In this document: piece after piece, positions 1 through 6,079 of the stretch
Layout: each line of letters starts with the position of its first letter
Position numbering within the stretch: the first letter of the stretch is position 1
NCBI GenBank assembly: GCA_028823185.1
Contig: JAPKBY010000040.1
Location: forward strand, 1 to 9,347
DNA: 9,347 nt
Direction: 5' to 3'
Source of the DNA: Planctomycetota bacterium
GTDB lineage: Bacteria > Planctomycetota > UBA1135 > GCA-002686595
Translations under genes and position numbers: made by a program
The notes under the pieces: model-generated
What the model was told of the DNA's origin: nothing
Seen by the model: only the letters and a program-made list of their open reading frames with translations
The model's database searches: none

Positions 1-77
1 GAGAGCAGCTTGCCCTCCACTTGAGCGCGAAGATCTCCGGGATAGTCATGGTGCAGGATCGATACTTCAGTCCTCAT
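1..77 (-). CDS. hpf: Probable ribosome hibernation factor (HPF/RaiA-like), N-terminal fragment
   Basis: Only the first 25 codons are inside the window; the gene runs off the left edge. The peptide begins MRTEVSILHHDYPGDLRAQV and continues to EGKLL. This resembles the first strand and helix of HPF/RaiA proteins, which bind the 30S subunit and silence or dimerise ribosomes in slow growth. The ATG at 77 is chosen because a perfect AAGGAGG (86-92) lies 8 bases upstream; a TTG one codon earlier would leave only 5 bases. Position supports the call: hpf commonly lies downstream of rpoN, and here it follows rpoN and truA on the same strand. The 327-base gap to truA suggests its own promoter. The identification is an inference from a short fragment plus context. 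Confidence 0.5.
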   Translation of the reverse strand, partial: MRTEVSILHHDYPGDLRAQVEGKLL

Positions 78-80
78 CAA

Positions 81-404
81 AAGAGCCTCCTTGGGGCTTA
101 GGGGGAGCGCCACATGGGCGCAAATGGCTCGACGACTCCTGGTCGAGCAGGAACGGAACCTGTGCTCAATCCTCTAGCCCTAGCTAGGCGAATGAGGGGC
201 TCATCGGGCACCGAGAGCGGCACACACCTGAGCGGAGTCCGAGCTTCGCTTCGACCATGCCCGAGTTGGGCAAAAGGCGAAACGAGCTGAATGAACAGGA
301 CCACGACTTCCAAGATGGGACAGATTCAGGGTCACTTCAAGAAGTCCTCTCTCTAGTTCTTTGAGGAGTTTGCCCTTCCGAGGGCAAAACCGCCTCTAGG
401 GGCC
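81..404. other. Intergenic gap between truA and the hpf-like gene
   Basis: This stretch separates the truA stop from the hpf-like start. It holds the hpf Shine-Dalgarno sequence (86-92) and a stable hairpin close to truA (369-388). A 71-codon reading frame on the minus strand (98-313) has no visible ribosome site and resembles nothing I recognise, so it is not called. I see no convincing sigma-70 promoter. One weak GG-N10-GC pair (minus strand, near 255-240) lacks the TTGC part of a sigma-54 site. A small RNA or leader could be present but nothing seen demands it. Confidence 0.5.
369..388 (-). terminator. Hairpin downstream of truA, no U tract
   Basis: A perfect 8-base-pair inverted repeat (TTTGCCCT and AGGGCAAA) with a 4-base loop starts 16 bases after the truA stop. 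On the minus strand the loop reads CGGA. No run of T follows on either strand, so it is not a canonical intrinsic terminator. It may protect the 3' end of the mRNA or mark a processing site. Confidence 0.35.
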
Positions 405-1202
405 CTAGCTCCGGATTACGCCTACATCGCCACGCGGGCTTGAATCTGCGCCTTGGAAGCAAGGCATCGGATACATGACCTTCAGGAGATAAAGGCCTCC
501 AGCTGGTGCGGTCGGTCCCAGCTTTCTTCGATCCCCATCCGAGAGCGCGACCTTGACGCAAGCTGGATCAAGTCGACCGCGACCTACATCGATCAAGGTG
601 CCAGCGATCGTTCGAACCATGTTGTAGAGGAAGCCGTTGCCCTGAACCACGATCGCTAAGCCCTGTCTGCGCGGAATGATGCGAACGTGTGTCAACGTCC
701 GAACTGTCGTCTTACACCTGGAGCGAGAGCTCGCAAACCCAACGAAATCATGAGTCCCGATGAGCGCAGCTGCGGCCTCCTTCATCGCTCCCAGATCCAG
801 CGGCTGATTTATGAAGTGCTCATACTCCGGAGGGAAGGGAGGATGAAAGCGAGAGGTCCCTATTCGATACAGATAGCGCTTCCCACACGCGGAGAAGCGG
901 GCATGGAACTCTTCACCGCATGTCTCGAGTCGCGCGATGGACGCGCCCTCTGAGAGGTGAGCATTGAACGCGTATCGTAAGCGGTCATCACTGAGGTCGC
1001 TCTCCACATGGAAGTTTGCGACCTGTCGCAAGGCGTGCACTCCAGTGTCCGTTCGCCCCGCGCCAAAGACGGTGGCCTTCTCCCCGGTTGTCGCCTCTAC
1101 AGCCTGCTCTATGGCTTCCTGTACAGACCAGAATCCGTCCTGGCGTTGAAAGCCGAAGAACTTGGAGCCGTCGTAAGAGATGAGGACGCGGAGGTTACGC
1201 AT
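405..1202 (-). CDS. truA: tRNA pseudouridine(38-40) synthase TruA
   Basis: TruA isomerises uridines 38-40 in the anticodon arm of many tRNAs. The 265-residue product has the full family pattern: the N-terminal strand LRVLISYDGSKFFGFQRQ (4-21), the catalytic motif GRTDTGVHA with D52 as nucleophile (E. coli D60), and the C-terminal half with GNGFLYNMVRTIAGTLIDVG. About 15 residues (PMPCFQGADSS...) extend past the usual end. The start is the ATG before RNLRVLISYDG. It has no good ribosome site: the GAGGAGG overlapping the rpoN stop is about 35 bases away, so translation may depend on coupling to rpoN. The gap to rpoN is 42 bases in the same reading frame, and co-transcription with rpoN is likely. 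Confidence 0.97.
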   Translation of the reverse strand: MRNLRVLISYDGSKFFGFQRQDGFWSVQEAIEQAVEATTGEKATVFGAGRTDTGVHALRQVANFHVESDLSDDRLRYAFNAHLSEGASIARLETCGEEFHARFSACGKRYLYRIGTSRFHPPFPPEYEHFINQPLDLGAMKEAAAALIGTHDFVGFASSRSRCKTTVRTLTHVRIIPRRQGLAIVVQGNGFLYNMVRTIAGTLIDVGRGRLDPACVKVALSDGDRRKLGPTAPAGGLYLLKVMYPMPCFQGADSSPRGDVGVIRS

Positions 1203-1244
1203 AGCGCGCAGGATACGCGCCGCGAGCTGTCAGCGCTCGCCTCC

Positions 1245-2567
1245 TCAGCTGAAGCGTCGGCGACGATAGGAGCTAGGGATCTCTAGTTCCTTTCGATATT
1301 TAGCCACGGTCCTTCTGGCGGCGTCGATTCCGCCAGCCTTCAAGATCTCTGCGGCCTCCTCATCGGAGAGAGGAGCGTGCACGTCTTCGTCGGCGAAGAC
1401 CTCTCTGACAGCCTCTCGCACGGTGTCTAAGGCCTGAGCCTCGTCTGCGGGGCCGCCTGCCTGAAAGAACCAGCGCAGCGGATGGACCCCCCATGGGGTC
1501 TGAACGTGCTTTCCAGAGACCGATCTACTGATCGTGCTCGGGTGAAGATTGAGCTCTTCTGCGAGCTCATTCATTCGCAGAGGCTTCAGGCTGCTCGGTC
1601 CGTCTTCGAGAAAGTCGCGCTGACGGCGGAAGACAGATTGAGAGACGCGCAGGAGGGTCTCTTCTCGCTGATGCACAGCGTCAACGAGGGTGCGGGCATC
1701 ACGAACGCGCTCGCGGAGATAGCTCGCGAGCTCCCCCTCCGCGTCTTTGAGCATGGTTCGATACTCGCCCTCTACAGAGACTCGCGGGAGCGTGTCGCTC
1801 TGGAGGTCGACCTCCCATGATCCATCAGGACAAGCTTCAACGAGGACCTCAGGAATGATGACCTCTGCGGTCTCATCACACTGAGAGCGACCGGGAGAGG
1901 GATCAAGCTCACTCAGATCTCCGATGAGTTCCTCTAGTTCATCGAGGCTGACTCCTAGAGAGCGCGCGACCTGAGGTCGTTGATTCTTAGCGAGCTCGTC
2001 AAGGAAGTCTTCAAGGAGTCGGCATAAGAGCGGGTACTGCGGCCCCATCGGGTCCAGCTGAAGGAGCATCGCTTCTACAGCGTCTCGGCCGCCGACACCG
2101 CTGGGCTCGAAGGTCTGGAGCACCGCGATCGCCGATCCGAGGAGCTCCTCTCCCTCGACCAAACCCGCCTCTTTAGCGAAGCTGATGCACTGCTCATCAC
2201 TCAGGGTCAAGAGTCCCGTAGGGTCCAGGCAACCGATCAGGAAGTTGACCCAATCATGCAGCCCTCCCTCCAATTCACGGACCGCGAGCTGTTCATAAAG
2301 ACTCTCATGGAGACCCGCTTCGGGGGCAGGATGATTCTGAAGCGCGTGATCGTGTCGACTTGTGGCCTCTGCGCCACCGCGCGAAGGCCTCACCGTCTCC
2401 TGAGGACGCTCCACCTTGAGCGCCTCGTTGTTGCGCGCAGCTTCTTCAAGCCACTCTACGAGCTCTCCAGCAGGGAGCTGTAGCAGCTCGATGCCTTGGA
2501 GCATGCGCGGCTGAAGAGCCATGCGCTGCTCTTGGCGAGCTGAGAGGTTTTGTGATTGTCCGGCCAT
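1245..2567 (-). CDS. rpoN: RNA polymerase sigma-54 factor RpoN
   Basis: Sigma-54 directs RNA polymerase to -24/-12 promoters, which open only with an ATP-driven enhancer-binding protein. The 440-residue product shows all parts. Region I is Gln/Leu-rich (about 1-45, LSARQEQRMALQPRMLQGIE). It is followed by a short linker, the core-binding region with the typical LDPTGLL and FEPSGVG motifs, and a helix-turn-helix (about 335-368, ELAEELNLHPSTISRSVSGK then TPWGVHPLRWFF). The RpoN box ARRTVAKYRK is at 417-426 and contacts the -24 element. It is slightly shorter than the usual 470-500 residues because the linker is short. The only ribosome-site candidate is a weak AGGA 11 bases upstream. A sigma-54 promoter lies at 2618-2633, so autoregulation is likely. 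Confidence 0.97.
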   Translation of the reverse strand: MAGQSQNLSARQEQRMALQPRMLQGIELLQLPAGELVEWLEEAARNNEALKVERPQETVRPSRGGAEATSRHDHALQNHPAPEAGLHESLYEQLAVRELEGGLHDWVNFLIGCLDPTGLLTLSDEQCISFAKEAGLVEGEELLGSAIAVLQTFEPSGVGGRDAVEAMLLQLDPMGPQYPLLCRLLEDFLDELAKNQRPQVARSLGVSLDELEELIGDLSELDPSPGRSQCDETAEVIIPEVLVEACPDGSWEVDLQSDTLPRVSVEGEYRTMLKDAEGELASYLRERVRDARTLVDAVHQREETLLRVSQSVFRRQRDFLEDGPSSLKPLRMNELAEELNLHPSTISRSVSGKHVQTPWGVHPLRWFFQAGGPADEAQALDTVREAVREVFADEDVHAPLSDEEAAEILKAGGIDAARRTVAKYRKELEIPSSYRRRRFS

Positions 2568-2617
2568 GAGGAGTGATGTCCTGACCCGCTATCGACGAAG
2601 CGCAGCTAGAGGTTGAG

Positions 2618-2633
2618 AGCAAGACCCTTGCCA
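2618..2633 (-). promoter_or_regulatory. Sigma-54 (-24/-12) promoter of rpoN
   Basis: The minus strand reads TGGCAAGGGTCTTGCT. Against the consensus TGGCACG-rNNN-TTGCW only one defined base differs (A for C), and the invariant GG and GC are exactly 10 bases apart. The predicted transcript starts near 2607 and gives a 40-base leader to the rpoN ATG. The site faces rpoN and lies in non-coding DNA. The match is seen in the sequence; activity is inferred. Confidence 0.7.
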
Positions 2634-2705
2634 AGCCCAAAAACCTTCCATTGACCCTCCCCAGAGCGCGCGCGTAGGGGCTCACAGGGAGGCCTAGACC
2701 TGCAC

Positions 2706-2721
2706 GTGAGAAAAAAGTCAC
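2706..2721. promoter_or_regulatory. Short dyad GTGA-N8-TCAC upstream of rpoN
   Basis: GTGA and TCAC flank an A-rich spacer, centred about 80 bases upstream of the rpoN -24 element. The 8-base spacer excludes a standard CRP site (TGTGA-N6-TCACA). It could bind another dimeric regulator; this is a weak call. Confidence 0.2.
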
Positions 2722-2786
2722 AAACCAATACCAGCAAAGGGTTTACGCTGTTCTAGAAGCGCAAAGGTGGTGCTCGGTAGCAGCTC

Positions 2787-2811
2787 TAAACCATTGAATG
2801 GAAATGGTTTA
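2787..2811. promoter_or_regulatory. 9-bp dyad between recR and rpoN (hairpin or enhancer site)
   Basis: TAAACCATT (2787-2795) and AATGGTTTA (2803-2811) form a perfect 9-base-pair inverted repeat with a 7-base spacer. It lies 25 bases after the recR stop and about 155-180 bases upstream of the rpoN -24 element. It has no U tract and an AT-rich stem, so it makes a poor terminator. The distance fits the binding site of a sigma-54 enhancer protein. GGTTTACGC in its right arm (2806-2814) is repeated at 2740-2748. Confidence 0.4.
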
Positions 2812-2835
2812 CGCGACCGCCCCCAAAAGCGAGCC

Positions 2836-3447
2836 TCAGCGCTTCGCGCCGATGGTGCGCCGGCCCTCAAAGGCGTCCATCAAGACGCCCCTGTGGAGGT
2901 ACTCCAAGGCCCCGCCAGAGGGGACCCCCCTAGCTAGGCGGGTCATCACAGGCCGCTCGCTCAATCCAGCCTCTAAGGCCTCCACCGCTGCCAGGGCGGT
3001 CGCCTCGCCCTCCACGTCTGGATCTGTAGCAAAGACGACCTCGCGGACCTCTCCTGCACCCACACGCTCTACGAGCCATTTGATTGAGAGCTGAGCGATC
3101 TCGGTGCCCTCCGCTGGATTAAGCGCACCCATCAAGACGTGATAGACGCCGCCAAAGGCGCCCGATCGCTCGATCGCCTCTACATGCCTTGGCTCCTCCA
3201 CGACGCATAACTGAGTTCGATCACGCTTAGGGTCAGAGCAAATAACGCAGGGGTCCTGCTCCGCAATGTTCCCGCACTCCGCACAGCGAAGCGTGTCCCT
3301 CGCTGCACGCTCGATCGCGCCTGCGAGCCCCGCGGCTTCAGGATCACGGAGGATGTGAAAGGCCAAGCGCTCTGCCGTAACTCGACCGATGCCTGGAAAG
3401 CGCTCGAAAGCTTCAATCAACTGTTCGAGAGGTGCGGGGAACGCCAA
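2836..3447 (-). CDS. recR: Recombination mediator protein RecR
   Basis: RecR works with RecO (and RecF) to load RecA on single-stranded gaps. The 203-residue product has the usual length and domain order. These are the N-terminal helix-hairpin-helix (FERFPGIGRVTAERLAFHIL, 14-33), a four-cysteine zinc finger (C55, C58, C67, C70), the Toprim domain beginning LCVVEEPRHVEAIE with the acidic motif FATDPDVEGEAT (family usually ATNP), and the C-terminal TRLARGVPSGGALEY. The start is a TTG at 3447: no in-frame ATG occurs until deep inside the protein, and AGGAG lies 8 bases upstream. It sits 11 bases after ybaB. A TTG start and a ribosome site overlapping the ybaB stop suggest translational coupling. 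Confidence 0.97.
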   Translation of the reverse strand: MAFPAPLEQLIEAFERFPGIGRVTAERLAFHILRDPEAAGLAGAIERAARDTLRCAECGNIAEQDPCVICSDPKRDRTQLCVVEEPRHVEAIERSGAFGGVYHVLMGALNPAEGTEIAQLSIKWLVERVGAGEVREVVFATDPDVEGEATALAAVEALEAGLSERPVMTRLARGVPSGGALEYLHRGVLMDAFEGRRTIGAKR

Positions 3448-3455
3448 CGGACTAG

Positions 3456-3460
3456 CTCCT
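3456..3460 (-). promoter_or_regulatory. Ribosome binding site that fixes the recR TTG start
   Basis: The minus strand reads TTC TAG GAG, so the AGGAG ribosome site overlaps the ybaB stop codon. It lies 8 bases ahead of the recR TTG, which supports this non-ATG start and coupled translation. Confidence 0.7.
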
Positions 3461-3779
3461 AGAAGAGACCCGGCAGATCCATGCCGCCTGTAACTTTCGA
3501 CAGGCGCTCACGCTTCAGCTCTGCTGCTTGTGTCTGGGCATCTCTGACCGCAGCGAGGATGAGATCCTCAACAGCGCCCTTATCTCCGCTAGAGAGCGCC
3601 TCCTCTGAGAGGTGGACAGCCTTCACTCCACCATCGCCGTCAACTTCGACGCGAGCTACCCCTCCGCCTGCGCTCCCCTCGTAGGTTGATGCGCTGATCT
3701 CTTCGCGCGCGAGGTCCATTTCGCGCTGCATCTTTTGAGCCTGCTTCAGCAGGTTTCCAAGTTCACCGGGCCCAGCCAT
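3459..3779 (-). CDS. ybaB: Nucleoid-associated protein YbaB/EbfC
   Basis: YbaB/EbfC proteins are small DNA-binding dimers of the nucleoid, nearly always encoded between dnaX and recR. The 106-residue product shows the N-terminal helix NLLKQAQKMQREMDLAREEI (9-28), the Gly-rich central sheet (GSAGGGVARVEVDGDGGVKA), and the closing amphipathic helix with KVTGGMDLPGLF at the end. Size and pattern are standard. The ATG is 3 bases past the dnaX stop, with GAGGA inside the end of dnaX 7 bases upstream, so translation is probably coupled to dnaX. Confidence 0.96.
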   Translation of the reverse strand: MAGPGELGNLLKQAQKMQREMDLAREEISASTYEGSAGGGVARVEVDGDGGVKAVHLSEEALSSGDKGAVEDLILAAVRDAQTQAAELKRERLSKVTGGMDLPGLF

Positions 3780-3782
3780 GAT

Positions 3783-5474
3783 TTAGTCCTCAATGCGGCC
3801 GTCAAAGAGATCGGCGACCTGTTTGGTGTATTCGTCATCCGCACCGGGGCGGATCTCGTCAGTGTCTTCAATCTCAATGCTGACCTCGCGCCCTAAAACA
3901 GAGGTCAACACCTTTGAGAGCGTGCGCCTATTTCGTGCGTCCGCGAGGAGCGCTCTCTCTTCGTCAAGTAGATCGGCGGTTCGCACGACCGCGCGCTCGC
4001 TCTCGAGTGTCACGAGGCGGGCCTTCCTGCGAATGACGTCGCTCAGACCTCGCGCGCTCTGATCGAGGTCCTCGAGAAAGGCTGACCACGCCTCAGCTGA
4101 GCTGGAGCGAGCTGCGCGACGATCAGCCTCCGTCCGCTTTCGCCGAGGCGATGAGGCCTCATTTGCCTCCGGAGGGGCCTGGGGAGCGAGAGTCTCAGGC
4201 TCAGGCTTGGGCTTCTTTGCTTTCTTCGGAGGCTCAGCAGCAGCCTTCGAGGGCGTCACAGGAGCAGCAGCTTGAGGAGGTGCTGAGGTACGCAGTGGTG
4301 CAGCGCTTGATTGAGCTCTGGTCCCAGCGCCGCCAGCTCTCAGGCTCGTCTCTAGCGCCGTCATGCGAGCCACAAGATCACCTAGGGGCAAGGTGTCGGA
4401 GCCTCGGGCGAGCATGAGGAGGGTGCTCTCAAGGATCGAGCGGCCATGTATCGTGAGGGCGTGAATTCTCTCTCGACACAAGAGCAGCTCTTCTAGCCAC
4501 ACCTCTGCCCTCGCAGAACCGAGGGAGGTGCCTAGGGTCGTCATTCGCGCACGAGTCTCGTCTACGGCATCAACGAGAGGGGTCGCCTCACCACAGTGCG
4601 CGAGGAGCAGGCACCCTCGCGCGCAGTTCAGAAGCTCATCGGTCAGCTCAGCCTCGCTGCCTTCGACGCTTGGGAGAGCCTCGAGCAGCGCAGGGCCGTC
4701 GCCGTTCAGCGTGTGTTCCAGGAGAGCCAGGGCATCTCCGCTCCGCGTAGAGGAGAGGCGCTCTAGATCTTCCAGGCTGAGGTCTTTACCAGCGAGAGAG
4801 ATCAGACGATCCGCGATGGAGAGCGCGTCTCGCATCCCGCCACGAGCCATGCGTGCGACCCCCTCAGTCACACCTTCCGCTGCTTTGATCTTCTCTGTCT
4901 TAAAGACCTCATCGAGATGAGCGCTGATGACAAGCTCAGGGATCGGATCAAGCTGTAGCACTTGGCAGCGCGAGAGGATGGTGTCCGGGACCTTATTCTT
5001 CTCTGTCGTTGCGAAGAGAAACTTCACATGAGGGGGCGGCTCCTCAAGAGTCTTGAGCAAGGCGTTGAACGCGGCCTTTGAGAGCATGTGCACCTCATCA
5101 ATGAGGTAGACCTTGTAACGTCCTCTCATCGGATTGTAAGCCGCTTGCTCCCTCAGAGCGCGCACCTCGTCCACCCCATTGTTTGAGGCGGCGTCAATCT
5201 CAATCACATCAGCGTCGGCACCGCGATCTGCGTCAACGCAGCGGTCGCACTTGCCGCAGGGCGTCGCTGTAGGTCCCTTTTCACAGTTGAGCGCTTTGGC
5301 GAGGATCCGGGCGATCGTCGTCTTCCCTGTGCCGCGGGGACCGCTCAATAGGTAGGCGTGGCCCACGCGCTCATCCGTGATCGCACCCGTCAAAGTCCGG
5401 GTCACGACCTCTTGGCCCCGGACCTCTTCGAAGGTGCGGGGGCGATACTTTCGAGCGAGGACGAGATAACTCAT
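3783..5474 (-). CDS. dnaX: DNA polymerase III clamp-loader subunit gamma/tau
   Basis: DnaX is the ATPase motor of the clamp loader; the longer tau form also ties the loader to the polymerase and helicase. The 563-residue product has Walker A GPRGTGKT (45-52), a zinc module (C64, C73, C76, C79), Walker B YLIDE (123-127), ALLKTLEEPP and the sensor region FLFATTEKNKVPDTILSRCQ. The collar domain follows. A Pro/Ala/Lys-rich linker (about 375-459) leads to a C-terminal tau-type domain (about 460-563). I find no AAAAAAG slippery heptamer in the linker, so a gamma form made by -1 frameshifting as in E. coli is not supported. MSYLVLARKYRP is the standard start. No ribosome site is visible; instead TAGACT lies 6 bases ahead of the ATG, suggesting a leaderless mRNA. 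Confidence 0.97.
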   Translation of the reverse strand: MSYLVLARKYRPRTFEEVRGQEVVTRTLTGAITDERVGHAYLLSGPRGTGKTTIARILAKALNCEKGPTATPCGKCDRCVDADRGADADVIEIDAASNNGVDEVRALREQAAYNPMRGRYKVYLIDEVHMLSKAAFNALLKTLEEPPPHVKFLFATTEKNKVPDTILSRCQVLQLDPIPELVISAHLDEVFKTEKIKAAEGVTEGVARMARGGMRDALSIADRLISLAGKDLSLEDLERLSSTRSGDALALLEHTLNGDGPALLEALPSVEGSEAELTDELLNCARGCLLLAHCGEATPLVDAVDETRARMTTLGTSLGSARAEVWLEELLLCRERIHALTIHGRSILESTLLMLARGSDTLPLGDLVARMTALETSLRAGGAGTRAQSSAAPLRTSAPPQAAAPVTPSKAAAEPPKKAKKPKPEPETLAPQAPPEANEASSPRRKRTEADRRAARSSSAEAWSAFLEDLDQSARGLSDVIRRKARLVTLESERAVVRTADLLDEERALLADARNRRTLSKVLTSVLGREVSIEIEDTDEIRPGADDEYTKQVADLFDGRIED

Positions 5475-5480
5475 GTGAGC

Positions 5481-5486
5481 AGTCTA
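5481..5486 (-). promoter_or_regulatory. Candidate -10 element of dnaX (leaderless start)
   Basis: TGATAGACT on the minus strand resembles an extended -10 (TGN then TAGACT). It ends 6 bases before the dnaX ATG, so transcription would begin at or next to the start codon. No -35 hexamer is recognisable. The carbamoyltransferase start has the same element at the same distance. Confidence 0.4.
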
Positions 5487-5600
5487 TCAGTCCATCCATC
5501 CGGGACAGAGACCCGACTCGAACAGGATCGTGAGCTTCTGCCTGAAGCGAGCCGACTCAGGCTAGCTGCGGCCCCGAAGAGCAGTTGCAGACATGAAGAT

Positions 5601-5738
5601 GCGGATGCAGGGCACGACAGAGGGCCCGGTCACCCGCACACGAATCAAAGACCTTAGGGCTGCTCCGTTCCCGGCCTGACCCGTTTCGATCCTGACTCGT
5701 CGCAAGGACCGAACCCACTGCCGGGTCCTGACATCCGC
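5601..5738 (-). ncRNA. ffs: Signal recognition particle RNA (4.5S-like SRP RNA)
   Basis: This is the RNA scaffold that binds Ffh and FtsY to target nascent membrane proteins. The conserved apical domain is explicit on the minus strand: GTCAGG (5680-5675), a CCG/CGG stem capped by a GGAA tetraloop, then AGCAGCC. The flanks fold into one long rod. GCGGATG (5738-5732) pairs with CATCCGC (5607-5601), GGGTTC (5716-5711) with GGGCCC (5627-5622), and CGAGTCA (5699-5693) with TGATTCG (5647-5641). The folded unit is about 138 bases, somewhat longer than E. coli 4.5S RNA; the exact ends are inferred from the outermost stem. Its place directly upstream of dnaX matches other bacteria, such as Bacillus scr-dnaX. 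No separate promoter is evident. Confidence 0.88.
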
Positions 5739-5766
5739 AAAAGAGCCGACGCGCTGACCGCGCCGG
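5739..5766 (-). terminator. Intrinsic terminator after the tRNA-Ser pair
   Basis: On the minus strand CCGGCGC (5766-5760) and GCGTCGG (5752-5746) form a 7-base-pair stem with one G-U pair and a 7-base loop. It is followed by CTCTTTT. The hairpin starts 3 bases after the CCA of tRNA-Ser(GGA). The T run ends exactly where the folded SRP RNA begins, so some read-through may feed ffs. Confidence 0.6.
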
Positions 5767-5769
5767 TGA

Positions 5770-5860
5770 TGGCGGAGAGGGAGGGATTTGAACCCTCGGT
5801 GCCGGAATACGACACACACGCTTTCCAAGCGTGCTCCTTAAGCCACTCGGACACCTCTCC
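5770..5860 (-). tRNA. tRNA-Ser (anticodon GGA)
   Basis: Full cloverleaf on the minus strand: acceptor GGAGAGG pairs with CCTCTCC, then discriminator G and an encoded CCA. The anticodon stem is CACGC/GCGTG with loop TTGGAAA, giving anticodon GGA, which reads UCC and UCU. The long variable arm is typical of type II tRNA-Ser, and the T arm is GAGGGTTCAAATCCCTC. It lies 30 bases downstream of tRNA-Ser(CGA). Confidence 0.96.
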
Positions 5861-5863
5861 TAT

Positions 5864-5884
5864 CGGGTCATCAGTGATGACCCG
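5864..5884 (-). other. Hairpin in the spacer between the two tRNA-Ser genes
   Basis: CGGGTCATC and GATGACCCG form a perfect 9-base-pair stem with a 3-base loop, filling most of the 30-base spacer. No T run follows, so it is more likely a processing structure in a two-tRNA transcript than a terminator. Confidence 0.5.
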
Positions 5885-5890
5885 TGTACT

Positions 5891-5978
5891 TGGCGGAGAG
5901 GGAGGGATTTGAACCCCCGGTAGATTGCTCCACGCTGGTTTTCGAAACCAGTCCGTTCAGCCGCTCCGGCACCTCTCC
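5891..5978 (-). tRNA. tRNA-Ser (anticodon CGA)
   Basis: Type II tRNA on the minus strand: acceptor GGAGAGG/CCTCTCC, discriminator G and an encoded CCA. The anticodon stem is CTGGT/ACCAG with loop TTCGAAA, giving anticodon CGA, which reads UCG. The variable arm is long and the T arm reads GGGGGTTCAAATCCCTC. It is the first gene of the tRNA-Ser pair. Confidence 0.96.
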
Positions 5979-5985
5979 AGGTGAC

Positions 5986-6005
5986 GGTCAGTATAGTCAC
6001 TGACC
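5986..6005 (-). promoter_or_regulatory. tRNA-Ser promoter: -10 TATACT inside a dyad
   Basis: TATACT (5995-5990, minus strand) lies about 11 bases before the tRNA-Ser(CGA) 5' end, a normal distance for a stable-RNA promoter. It sits inside a perfect dyad GGTCAGT-N6-ACTGACC (5986-6005). No good -35 hexamer is found 16-18 bases upstream, so the call rests mainly on the -10 and its position. Confidence 0.45.
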
Positions 6006-6012
6006 TCTCTAC

Positions 6013-6033
6013 GACCTCGGCATCGCCGCGGTC
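6013..6033 (-). terminator. Hairpin downstream of tadA, no U tract
   Basis: GACCTCGGC and GCCGCGGTC pair with one mismatch around an ATC loop, about 47 bases past the tadA stop. GC-rich stem but no T run on the minus strand; a terminator role is uncertain, and it could overlap the upstream part of the tRNA-Ser promoter. Confidence 0.3.
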
Positions 6034-6079
6034 GGGCTCATAATTGTTTCACGTCAGCCGAAGGGCTCAGGAGCTGGGA

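Noticed and set aside
178..190. 13-mer CCCTAGCTAGGCG also present at 2928-2940
   Set aside because: One repeated 13-mer is expected by chance in about 9 kb, and the second copy lies inside recR coding sequence.
240..255. Sigma-54 promoter for the hpf-like gene
   Set aside because: GG and GC are 10 bases apart, but the -12 part reads AAGC not TTGC and the -24 part lacks GGCA.
98..313. 71-codon protein upstream of hpf
   Set aside because: No ribosome site, no recognisable motif and an unremarkable composition; most likely chance.
2706..2721. CRP binding site
   Set aside because: The half-sites are 8 bases apart rather than 6 and the outer T/A bases are not both present.
4200..4260. Lysine-rich dnaX linker as a site for programmed -1 frameshifting
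   Set aside because: The codons read AAG AAA GCA AAG AAG; there is no AAAAAAG heptamer or long A run, so a gamma product by slippage is unsupported.
5557..5854. Small minus-strand reading frames such as MSEWLKEHAWKACV
   Set aside because: They are translations of tRNA-Ser(GGA) and of the SRP RNA gene; structure of both RNAs explains the sequence.
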